From the NCBI RefSeq assembly GCF_026343115.1, contig NZ_JAPEMC010000005.1, positions 62,001 through 126,000 on the forward strand: a stretch of 64,000 bases of DNA. The letters are read 5' to 3'. The notes under the pieces are model-generated. The model was given only the letters and a program-made list of their open reading frames with translations. It was not told the origin of the DNA and ran no database searches. This DNA is from Streptomyces sp. NBC_00102 (GTDB lineage Bacteria > Actinomycetota > Actinomycetes > Streptomycetales > Streptomycetaceae). This document shows, in pieces, positions 1-7,579 of this stretch (positions are counted from its first letter, which is position 1; each line of letters begins with the position of its first letter). The translations under genes were made by a program, and so were the position numbers.

Positions 1-311
1 TCCGAGTGGCATCGGGCATACAACGAGAGTTGTGGAATGGGGAGTTGAGGACAGATGGCTTTGCCGGTGCCCTGCTGACGCACCGACAGCCGGACAACCG
101 CGTGGTCGTGGGTACCCTCATGCGTGGTCCGGTCCCGGACGCCGCCAACGCGCTCGCGCTCGGGCGCCTGCCGTTGGGTAGGCGGTCGGTCCGGTCAAGT
201 GCGCCTGTCGAAGGCCCCGTTGGCTGATCCGAGCGGTCGCGTGGATGGTCGCAGGTCACATGGCGAGTAACCTGCCGGCCATCTGATCTTCTGCGTGAGA
301 AGGGGGTTTTG
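1..311. other. No supported gene
   Basis: Short open frames exist on both strands, but none has a convincing ribosome-binding site or a recognisable protein pattern. The last bases hold the AGGGGG Shine-Dalgarno of the next gene. Confidence 0.5.
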
Positions 312-1097
312 ATGGTGACGTCGTGGTGGGCGCTGGCCTTCGCCGTGATTCTCGCCGTGATGTCCGTGGATGCCTGGCGTCGGGTGATCCGGTCGTGGCA
401 CACCCGATCGTTGCCCACGGCGCCCATGGCGCTGGTCGATCTCTTCGGACCGGCCGCAGGTCGCAGGCTCATGCGGGCCTCGTGGCTCAACGCCGTGTGC
501 TGGAGCGGTCTCACCGTCATGTTGCTCGGCGGGGCCTGGCTCCCCTCCGAGGGGCGCGATGCCCCGACGAGCTCCGCGGCGTTGGTGATCACTCTCGTGG
601 GACTGGGGATCTTCTTCCTCGGCCTCTTCACGCAACTGTCGATCGCCATCTTCGGGTGGCCACTTTCTCTGCTTCCGAGGGACACCAGCGCCGACGCCGG
701 TGGCGAGGGAGGTGGCCGCACGGGCTGGGAAGACGCGGGGCACGGGAGTCGAAACGCCCAGGCGGACGCGACGGGGAGCGTCAACTCCGCGGACGGCCGT
801 ACGGAGATCTCCGTACGACGTGACAAGGATGATTCCTTCGCACAGTTGCGACGCTACGACGTGTACGTGGACGGAGAACGTGTGGGCCGCATACGGCGGG
901 GCGAGGAGTGTTCGGCGCAGATTTCGCCCGGCGCGCATACCGTCCAGGTGAAGATCTCATGGTGCTCCAGTCCGGTCTTCCCGGTCGACGTCACGCCCGG
1001 GGAACGGCGCAACCTCAGCTGCCGGGCCGTTCCCGGAGCCGAGGCCGATCCCGTCGGAGGTATCAGACGTCGAAGCGACGTCCTCGTGCTGCGCTGA
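312..1097 (+). CDS. Membrane protein with C-terminal PEGA-like domain
   Basis: I do not recognise a named family. The protein has about 261 residues. The N-terminal part holds three hydrophobic stretches (roughly residues 4-20, 60-80 and 90-115). A polar, low-complexity Gly/Asp/Thr linker follows, and then a compact C-terminal domain (about 180-235) with the pattern YDVYVDGERVGRIRRGE and a later SPGAHTVQVK. That pattern resembles PEGA-type beta folds, which often lie next to membrane anchors. The ATG at 312 is preferred over the adjoining TTG because AGGGGG is better spaced from it. Role unknown; the C-terminal domain may face either side of the membrane. Confidence 0.75.
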   Translation: MVTSWWALAFAVILAVMSVDAWRRVIRSWHTRSLPTAPMALVDLFGPAAGRRLMRASWLNAVCWSGLTVMLLGGAWLPSEGRDAPTSSAALVITLVGLGIFFLGLFTQLSIAIFGWPLSLLPRDTSADAGGEGGGRTGWEDAGHGSRNAQADATGSVNSADGRTEISVRRDKDDSFAQLRRYDVYVDGERVGRIRRGEECSAQISPGAHTVQVKISWCSSPVFPVDVTPGERRNLSCRAVPGAEADPVGGIRRRSDVLVLR

Positions 1098-1371
1098 CGG
1101 GGGAGCCGACGACCGCGCCTCCTGCATCTGGTCGTTCGCATGGGCGGTCGAGCCGGGAGAGAACATCCCGGCGGCAGCTGCCCTACGGGCAGCACCTGGA
1201 TCGCGCAGGACCGTAGCGGGTCGACGAGCGAGGAAGCACTGGAAAGAGGTCGACACGTCCTGGTCGTGCGAGTAACCATGCGTGCGGCCCGTGGGCGAGA
1301 CGGCCTCCTGGCCGAAAGCCCTTCGAGCAGCCGCACGGCCCGGGGGACAACCTGGAGGGAAGGGTCTGGCT

Positions 1372-1617
1372 GTGGCAGAGGTCAGCGTCACCTACGACAA
1401 GTCCGTGGGCGCGGCGTACGTGTACTTCACCGAACCTGAGCTCTTCGTAAGGTCGGTGCACACGTATCCCTGCGACCCGGTGGCCGTCGACGGCATGATC
1501 AACCTCGACTTCGACGAGGACGGCCGCCTCATCGGCATCGAGATCCTGGCAGCCAGTTCGAAGATGCCCGAGTACCTCCTCAAGTCCGCGGAGCGGCTGG
1601 ATGCCGAAGGTGATTGA
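1372..1617 (+). CDS. DUF2283 family small protein
   Basis: The product has about 81 residues and fits the DUF2283 pattern: an N-terminal strand with an aromatic YDKSVGAAYVYF, then NLDFDEDGRLIGIEILAAS near the C-terminus. These proteins are small single-domain beta structures of unknown function, sometimes associated with toxin-antitoxin or mobile loci, but nothing nearby supports that here. The GTG at 1372 is chosen because a GGAGGGA Shine-Dalgarno lies about 11 bases upstream and the domain begins right after it. An earlier in-frame ATG would add 30 residues of non-family sequence. Confidence 0.8.
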   Translation: MAEVSVTYDKSVGAAYVYFTEPELFVRSVHTYPCDPVAVDGMINLDFDEDGRLIGIEILAASSKMPEYLLKSAERLDAEGD

Positions 1618-1631
1618 AGGAGCCTCGCCCG

Positions 1632-1654
1632 GGGCGGGTCCGCTAGCCCCGCCC
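1632..1654 (+). terminator. Possible terminator after DUF2283 gene
   Basis: A 7-bp GC stem (GGGCGGG with CCCGCCC) and 9-base loop start 14 bases after the stop codon. There is no T-run, which is common in high-GC actinobacteria. Confidence 0.4.
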
Positions 1655-1795
1655 GCGGAGTGGCCACGCCGTGTGTCGTGCGTACTCGCAACACGCGATG
1701 CGGACCGCTCCTGCGGGCCTCTCGGGCGGAGTGGGCTGGTGAGACCCCAGTCCGACCTCGCAGCCGTTCGTCATGGCCGATGGTGCAACAGCCTC

Positions 1796-2068
1796 TCAAC
1801 TCTCCTCGGCCAGGCCGCAGGCGAAGGGGAACGCCTCGAAGTATGCGCGTCGCTCAGGGTCTTGCTCGGCCCCGGCCAGATTGCCGAGCACGGTCAAGAA
1901 GTGGCTCTGCTGGTCCGGTGGCAGCTGCCCCAGCACCCAGCTCACCGACTCCGTCATCTTTACCGCAGAGTCGGGATCGATCTCGTCGTCCCCGCAGGTG
2001 TCGAGGAATCGGACGACATCGACGACGAGTCCGGCCAGGACGGGTACCAGCGGGTCCGTGTCAGTCAT
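1796..2068 (-). CDS. Small hypothetical protein
   Basis: A 90-residue acidic, largely helical protein starting MTDTDPLVPVLAGL. It carries a repeated Val/Leu-rich N-terminal helix and an ERRAYFEAFPFACGL segment near the end. I cannot assign a family. The frame stays open for 77 residues upstream of this ATG, but that stretch has Arg/Gly/Pro composition typical of non-coding frames, so the internal ATG is preferred. No strong Shine-Dalgarno is visible. It lies downstream of the GH76 gene on the same strand, with a 208-base gap. Confidence 0.6.
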   Translation of the reverse strand: MTDTDPLVPVLAGLVVDVVRFLDTCGDDEIDPDSAVKMTESVSWVLGQLPPDQQSHFLTVLGNLAGAEQDPERRAYFEAFPFACGLAEES

Positions 2069-2276
2069 CCGGGCAGGGTATCCGAGGAGTCCGGTTCTCC
2101 ATGTTTCCGGGCCGCTCCCGGCTCGTCCGACCCCGCCGGAACCCGGCACCCTTCCGCGGGAGGTGCCGGGCCGCTTGTCACGGAAGACGACCAGGATGCC
2201 CTTGCATGCGGAGGCGGCCCGGGGCGGCCCGAGCACCGGTGAGCGGTTCGGCGGGACGCGGCGTGCCGAACCGGGC

Positions 2277-3467
2277 TCAGTACAGCGTCCGCCAGGCACC
2301 GCGCGGCCAGGACAGAACCGCGAATACCTGTACGGCGGCGGCCTGTTCGATGGCCTGGGTGGTCCCGTTCTCGGCGAACCGCATCAGACCGGTGGCGCTG
2401 TCCCGCTGTTCGGACCAGATGTGGTCCGCGTAGTCGGCCATCGCTTGCCGGTAGACGGACCCGCCCGTCACCGACTCCAGCAGCAACAGGTTCTTGAAGA
2501 AGATCGAGTTGAAGAAGACGGGCTGGGACAGCAGCCTGTCCTCGGTCACAAAGTGCGTGTACGCGGCCTCGGCCGTCCGCCGGGCCTGGTTCAGGTACGT
2601 GCGGTCGCGGGTCGCCTCGTACAGCAGGACTCCGACGCCGACCGGGACGCCCTGGTTGTAGGACCAAACGGTCCGGTCGACCGTACCGGCGAGGTCGAGG
2701 TTGTCCCAGTAGAGGTACTCGGGGGTCCGCAGATGGGTGTTGGTCCAGTCGTAGAAGCGCCTGGACGACTCCAGATACCGGGACGCCCCGGTGATCTGGT
2801 GCAGGCGCAGGCCGAGTTGGGCGCCGGGCATGTTGGAGACCGTGTTGCGCCAGTGGTTCCAGTCGGCCTGGGTCCAGAACACCCCACCAGGGGAAGGGTG
2901 TTCGGCGTCGGTGTCCCAGCCCGACTCGACCAGTGCGAAGATCTCCTCCGCGCGGCGGAGCGCGGCCCGGTCACCGGTCTGCAGATGCAGCTGGGACTTG
3001 GCCAGCCCCACCCACTCGTTGTCGTCGTAGAACATGTCGCCGCCGTCGCCGTGCGGCGCGACCGGGTAGGAGTCGTAGCCGGCGAGGCCAGTGGTGCCGC
3101 CCGCCGGGTTCCAGTACAGCTCCTGCGCCCTGGCGCGGGTGGCCAGGGCCGGTGCGTAGCGGGGGTCCACGAAGGCCAGGTCGAGGGCGGCGACGTGGAC
3201 CTGGGACAGCGGCCATTCGTAGGAGTACGGGCGGTCGTCGACGGCGACCGGGTACTGCTCGCGTACGAGTCCGCTGCCGTCCGCCGTGTCGAAGTACCTC
3301 TCCAGAGCCCGGTACGTGACGCGCGCGCGGGAGAGCGAGCGGGAGGCGGACCGGCCATCCGCCGGAGACGGTGTCGCGGCGGTCGCGACGGCAGCGGTCG
3401 CGGGTGCGGCGGCCAGGGCGGCCAGAGAGGCGCCGAGGATCTGACGGCGTGAGGGGGACCAGCGCAT
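2277..3467 (-). CDS. GH76-family secreted alpha-mannanase-like enzyme
   Basis: The 396-residue protein begins with a twin-arginine-type signal (SPSRRQILGASLAALAAA), so export by Tat is likely. The mature part fits glycoside hydrolase family 76, which cuts alpha-1,6-mannan. The double aspartate that forms the GH76 catalytic pair is visible as MFYDDNEW (Asp148-Asp149), followed by further helical repeats with Trp/Tyr-rich motifs such as VFWTQADWNHWR. Length is normal for single-domain GH76. The ATG at 3467 is preceded by AGGAGAG; an upstream in-frame ATG lies inside the operator region. A LacI-type palindrome sits about 55 bases upstream and its close relatives precede the GxGYxYP gene at 9601, suggesting joint control by a glycan-sensing repressor not encoded here. 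Confidence 0.85.
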   Translation of the reverse strand: MRWSPSRRQILGASLAALAAAPATAAVATAATPSPADGRSASRSLSRARVTYRALERYFDTADGSGLVREQYPVAVDDRPYSYEWPLSQVHVAALDLAFVDPRYAPALATRARAQELYWNPAGGTTGLAGYDSYPVAPHGDGGDMFYDDNEWVGLAKSQLHLQTGDRAALRRAEEIFALVESGWDTDAEHPSPGGVFWTQADWNHWRNTVSNMPGAQLGLRLHQITGASRYLESSRRFYDWTNTHLRTPEYLYWDNLDLAGTVDRTVWSYNQGVPVGVGVLLYEATRDRTYLNQARRTAEAAYTHFVTEDRLLSQPVFFNSIFFKNLLLLESVTGGSVYRQAMADYADHIWSEQRDSATGLMRFAENGTTQAIEQAAAVQVFAVLSWPRGAWRTLY

Positions 3468-3521
3468 ACGGAGCTCTCCTGTTCGAGGTGCGACGCAGGG
3501 TGCGGGGTGTCCGACCGCGTT

Positions 3522-3535
3522 AGACAACGTTGTCA
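3522..3535 (-). promoter_or_regulatory. LacI-type operator upstream of GH76 gene
   Basis: The bases AGACAACGTTGTCA contain the perfect 12-bp palindrome GACAACGTTGTC at 3523-3534. The word differs at two positions from TGACATCGTTGTCA, which occurs twice before the gene starting at 9601. The CG-centred shape is typical of LacI/GalR-family operators. Confidence 0.65.
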
Positions 3536-3714
3536 CCGGGGTGCGGGGGCGTCAACGGCCAGGACGGAAAAGGGTTGTCGGAGATCGTCTCCGGCCCGCG
3601 CGTCCGGTCGGCCCCCGGGCGCCCGCGCCGGGACCCGGCCTTTCGGCTGCGCGCTCCGTCACCCCCGCTGACCTGGCCCGGGCCGCCGTCCGGCTATCCT
3701 GACCGGCGAACCGG

Positions 3715-3784
3715 ACACGGGGTGCCCCGCGCGGGGCTGAGAACACACCCGTCGAACCTGAACCAGCTAGTACTGGCGGAGGGA
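3715..3784 (+). ncRNA. TPP riboswitch (THI element)
   Basis: The conserved THI-box words are all present in order: GGGGTGCC near the 5' end, GCTGAGA, ACCCGTCGAACCTGA, and then CTAGTACTGGCGGAGGGA. The 3' strand of the closing helix contains the GGAGGG Shine-Dalgarno of the downstream permease. Thiamine pyrophosphate binding would therefore mask translation directly. This is a known arrangement for actinobacterial thiamine genes. Confidence 0.95.
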
Positions 3785-3792
3785 TGTCTTCC

Positions 3793-5208
3793 ATGGCGTT
3801 GCCGTACGCGCAGAACGACCGTACGACCCCGGAGCGGGACGCTCCGTACTCCTCGACCGCCTTCGGCGGCCGCATGCCCACCGCCCCGGGAGATCTGCGG
3901 ATCGAGACGCATGGGATAGCCCCCGTGCCCGAGGGCCGGCGGTACGGCGGCCCCGGCAGGCTGTTCACCGTGTGGTTCGCCCCCAACCTGACCATGACCG
4001 GTGTGTTCACCGGCACCGTCGGCATCGCGCTGGGCCTGGACTTCACCACGGCGCTCGTCGCGGTCGTCCTCGGCACACTCGTCGGGGCGGCGCCCACGGC
4101 ATACCTCGGCACCTGGGGAAGCCGGACCGGAGTCGGTCAACTTCCACTCGCGCGACTGGCGTTCGGCAGGGGAGTCGTACTGCCCGGAGCGTTGCAGTGG
4201 CTGTCCTCGATCGCCTGGGACGCGCTGATCGGCCTGTTCGGCGGGGACGCGCTGGCCCAGCTGTGCGGCTGGCCGTTCTGGCTGGGCGTCCTGGTCATGA
4301 TGGCCGCCCAGGGCGGGCTCGGTGTGCTGGGGTACGAGGCGATCCACCGGCTCCAGACCCTGATGACGTTCCTGCTGGCCGCAGCCTTCGCCGTGCTGGC
4401 CGTCAAACTGCTGGACGGTGTCCACCCCGCCGCCTCCGGTGCCGCGCACGGCGGTGACCGGGCGGGCGCCTTCGTCCTGACGTTCACGATCGCGCTGAGC
4501 CTGTCGCTGTCGTGGGCCCCGTACGCGAGCGACTTCAGCCGCTATCTGCCGACCGGTACCTCCCGGCCGCGCATGTTCTGGTGCACCCTGCTGGGCATCA
4601 GCCTCTCCTTCGTGGCGGTCCAGACGCTCGGCCTGTGGGGCGCGTCCGTCTTCACCGATCAGACCGCGCGGGGGATCGACACCCTGCTGGGCGGCGGCGC
4701 GCTCGGGGCGTTCGGTCTGCTCGCCGTCGTGCTTGCCGCGCTCTGCAGCAACGCCATGAACGACTACAGCGGCTCCCTGGCCCTGCAGACGATCGGGGTG
4801 CGCCTGCCACGCCCCGTCGCCGCCGCCCTCGCCGCCGCGCTCGGATTCCCGCTCGTGCTGTGGATGCACGCGGCCGACACCACGGCCCGGTTCCAGAACG
4901 TGCTGCTCCTGGTCGGCTACTGGATCCCCGCCTTCGTCGCGATCGTGGCGGTCGACTGGGCGGCGAGGGCCAGGGCCCGTCGCGGCGCCCCGATCGACCT
5001 CGCCGCCGAGAGCGCCCACGACCGGCCCTGGTGGCCGGCGCTCACCGCCTTCGTGGTCGCCTTCGCCGCGGCGGTCCCGTTCATGAGCACCGGCCTGTAC
5101 GTCGGCCCGGTGGCCGAGGCCCTGCACGGAGCGGACCTCGCCTACGGCGTGGCCTTCCTGGTGGCCCTGGCGGTGTACACCCCGCTGCGGCTGCCCCGGC
5201 GCTCCTGA
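3793..5208 (+). CDS. cytX: NCS1 permease, putative thiamine-precursor (HMP) transporter
   Basis: A 471-residue integral membrane protein with about 12 transmembrane segments and NCS1-family features. These include a conserved N-terminal GRLFTVWFAPNLT region, the WAPYASDFSRYLP segment, and SNAMNDYSG in the middle of the protein. NCS1 carriers move pyrimidines, purines, allantoin or thiamine precursors. The TPP riboswitch immediately upstream makes a hydroxymethylpyrimidine or related thiamine-precursor carrier (CytX type) the best call. The ATG at 3784 abuts the GGAGGG with no spacing; the in-frame ATG at 3793 has a normal 9-base spacing and is preferred. Substrate is inferred from regulation, not from residues. 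Confidence 0.88.
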   Translation: MALPYAQNDRTTPERDAPYSSTAFGGRMPTAPGDLRIETHGIAPVPEGRRYGGPGRLFTVWFAPNLTMTGVFTGTVGIALGLDFTTALVAVVLGTLVGAAPTAYLGTWGSRTGVGQLPLARLAFGRGVVLPGALQWLSSIAWDALIGLFGGDALAQLCGWPFWLGVLVMMAAQGGLGVLGYEAIHRLQTLMTFLLAAAFAVLAVKLLDGVHPAASGAAHGGDRAGAFVLTFTIALSLSLSWAPYASDFSRYLPTGTSRPRMFWCTLLGISLSFVAVQTLGLWGASVFTDQTARGIDTLLGGGALGAFGLLAVVLAALCSNAMNDYSGSLALQTIGVRLPRPVAAALAAALGFPLVLWMHAADTTARFQNVLLLVGYWIPAFVAIVAVDWAARARARRGAPIDLAAESAHDRPWWPALTAFVVAFAAAVPFMSTGLYVGPVAEALHGADLAYGVAFLVALAVYTPLRLPRRS

Positions 5209-5437
5209 CCGGCGGCCGGTCACCGCGGCGACCGGCCGGACACCGTCGCGGCCGCACGGGGCACGGTGGCGACCGCACCGGTCACCGCCGCGACCGGCCG
5301 CCGTCGCAGGGCTCTTCCGTTCTCTTCCGTTCTCCAGGTGTACGGCGGGGTGTCACGAACCCGCCCCCGCCCGGTATCCGGAGAGCGCTGTTCTTGGGGC
5401 GACTCCACACCCCCCGTCACCCCGGAGGCCGTCTCCC

Positions 5438-7498
5438 ATGACAGAACTCGACCGTCGCAGGTTTCTGCAGATCGCCGGAGGAACCGCGGCCCTCACGATG
5501 CTGAACGAGAGCATCGCGAGGGCCGCCGCCATTCCCGCGCGGGGAACCACCGGCACCATCCAGGACATCGAGCACGTCGTCGTGCTGATGCAGGAAAACC
5601 GCTCCTTCGACCACTACTTCGGGGCGATGAAGGGGGTGCGAGGCTTCGGGGATCCGCGACCGGTGCTCCAGGACAACGGCAAGTCCGTCTTCCACCAGTC
5701 CGACGGGACGAAGGACGTCCTCCCCTTCAACCCGCAGGTGGCCGACCTCGGTATGCAGTTCCTGGAAGGGCTGGACCACGACTGGGCGGGCGGCCACCGG
5801 GCGTACAACAACGGCAAGTACGACCAGTGGGTGCCGGCCAAGACGGCCACCACCATGTCGCACATGACGCGGAAGGACATCCCCTTCCACTACGCGCTCG
5901 CCGACGCCTTCACCGTGTGCGACGCCTACCACTGCTCCTTCATCGGAGCCACCGACCCCAACCGCTACTACCTCTGGTCCGGCCACACCGGCAACGACGG
6001 CACGGGTGGCGGTCCGGTCCTCGGCAACCAGGAGGCCGGCTACGGCTGGAAGACCTACCCGGAACGCCTGGAGGCGGCCGGAGTCTCGTGGAAGATCTAC
6101 CAGGACGTCGGCGACGGCTTGGACGCCGCCGGGTCCTGGGGCTGGATCAGCGACGCCTTCCGAGGCAACTACGGCGACAACTCCCTGCTCTACTTCAACA
6201 ATTACCGCAACGCCCAGCCCGGCAGCGCTCTCTACGAGAAGGCCCGTACCGGCACCGACGTCAAGGCGGGCGGCACCTACTTCGACCGGCTGCGCGCGGA
6301 CGTGACCGCCGGGACCCTCCCCAAGGTCTCCTGGATAGCCGCTCCCGAGGCCTTCAGCGAGCACGCGAACTGGCCCACCAACTTCGGCGCCTGGTACATC
6401 TCGCAGGTCCTGGACGCGCTGACCTCGAACCCGGCGGTCTGGGCGAAGACCGCCCTCTTCCTCACCTACGACGAGAACGACGGCTTCTTCGACCACGTGG
6501 TCCCGCCGTACCCCCCGGCCTCGTCCGCCTGGGGCCTGTCCACGGCCGACGTCTCCAAGGACCTCTACCCGGGCGGCACGAGCTACGCGGCGGGCCCGTT
6601 CGGCCTCGGCCCCCGGGTACCGATGATCGTGGTCTCGCCGTGGAGCAAGGGCGGTTACGTCTGCTCCGAGACCTTCGACCACACCTCGGTCATCCGCTTC
6701 CTGGAGAAGCGCTTCGGGGTGCACGAGCCGAACATCTCACCGTGGCGGCGCGCGATCTGCGGGGACCTCACCTCCGCCTTCGACTTCGGGCGCGCGGACG
6801 GAGCCCCCGCCGCTCTCCCCTCCACGGCCGGATACGTACCGGCGGACAAGAACCGTCACCCCTCCTACCACCCGACCCCGCCGGCCACGGGGACCCTTCC
6901 GGGGCAGGAGCCGGGCTCCAAGCCCACCCGCCCGCTCGGGTACAGCCCCTACGTGGACGGCCGGGCCACCGTCTCCACCGGCAAGTTCACCCTGACCTTC
7001 TCCGGCGGCCCCGCCCTGGGCGCGCACTTCCACAGCACGTCCGGCAACCGCACGGACGGCCCCTGGCCCTACAGCGTCGAGGCGGGCAAGACCCTCTCCG
7101 ACACGTGGAGTACCAGCGCCTCGACCGGCAACCGGATCGACCTCACGGTCTGGGGCCCGAACGGCTTCCTGCGCACTTGGCAGGGGCCGGCGGCGAAGGC
7201 CGGGCCCGAGGTCACCGCCCGCCACGTGGCCGCGAACGGCACCCTGAAGCTCACCATGACCAACTCCGCCCCCGCAGCGGTGCACCTCACCGTGACCAAC
7301 GCCTACGGCGGGGCCGCGCAGACCTTCAAGGTGAACCCCGGCGCGACCGTCTCCCACACGGTCGACCTGCGGGCGACGGCCCGCTGGTACGACGTCAAGG
7401 TCCTCTCCGACGCCGACACCGGCTTCCTCCGCCGCTTCGCCGGCCATGTGGAGACCGGCGCCCCGGGCGTCTCCGACCCGGCGATCCGGACCGCCTGA
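5438..7498 (+). CDS. plcC: Tat-exported phospholipase C (phosphoesterase family)
   Basis: A 686-residue enzyme of the phosphocholine-specific, non-haemolytic type phospholipase C family, which hydrolyses phosphatidylcholine to diacylglycerol and phosphocholine. The Tat signal is clear (DRRRFLQIAGG, residues 5-15). The metal-binding and catalytic motif ENRSFDHYFG lies at 53-62, followed later by TYDENDGFFDHVVPP and the DHTSVIRFLEKRFG segment, all typical of the family. The last 200 residues hold two beta-rich repeats of the kind (DUF756) found at the C-terminus of these proteins. The ATG is preceded by GGAGG. It stands alone in its orientation and faces the convergent gene ending at 7580. Family members can be induced by phosphate limitation, but no PHO box was recognised here. 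Confidence 0.92.
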   Translation: MTELDRRRFLQIAGGTAALTMLNESIARAAAIPARGTTGTIQDIEHVVVLMQENRSFDHYFGAMKGVRGFGDPRPVLQDNGKSVFHQSDGTKDVLPFNPQVADLGMQFLEGLDHDWAGGHRAYNNGKYDQWVPAKTATTMSHMTRKDIPFHYALADAFTVCDAYHCSFIGATDPNRYYLWSGHTGNDGTGGGPVLGNQEAGYGWKTYPERLEAAGVSWKIYQDVGDGLDAAGSWGWISDAFRGNYGDNSLLYFNNYRNAQPGSALYEKARTGTDVKAGGTYFDRLRADVTAGTLPKVSWIAAPEAFSEHANWPTNFGAWYISQVLDALTSNPAVWAKTALFLTYDENDGFFDHVVPPYPPASSAWGLSTADVSKDLYPGGTSYAAGPFGLGPRVPMIVVSPWSKGGYVCSETFDHTSVIRFLEKRFGVHEPNISPWRRAICGDLTSAFDFGRADGAPAALPSTAGYVPADKNRHPSYHPTPPATGTLPGQEPGSKPTRPLGYSPYVDGRATVSTGKFTLTFSGGPALGAHFHSTSGNRTDGPWPYSVEAGKTLSDTWSTSASTGNRIDLTVWGPNGFLRTWQGPAAKAGPEVTARHVAANGTLKLTMTNSAPAAVHLTVTNAYGGAAQTFKVNPGATVSHTVDLRATARWYDVKVLSDADTGFLRRFAGHVETGAPGVSDPAIRTA

Positions 7499-7579
7499 CG
7501 CGGTTTCGGGCTCGCGCCGGCAACCGTCCCGCGGATCGTCCGGTCCACGGGCAACGGCTGCCGGCGCGTACCGCCCGGG

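Noticed and set aside
6..227. 73-codon open frame at the left edge
   Set aside because: No ribosome-binding site, no recognisable domain and a non-coding-like composition.
1773..3452. Long open frame (559 codons) on the plus strand opposite the GH76 gene
   Set aside because: It mirrors the GH76 gene in another frame; very high third-position GC keeps such frames open. Composition is Gly/Val/Arg/Pro-rich with no family motif.
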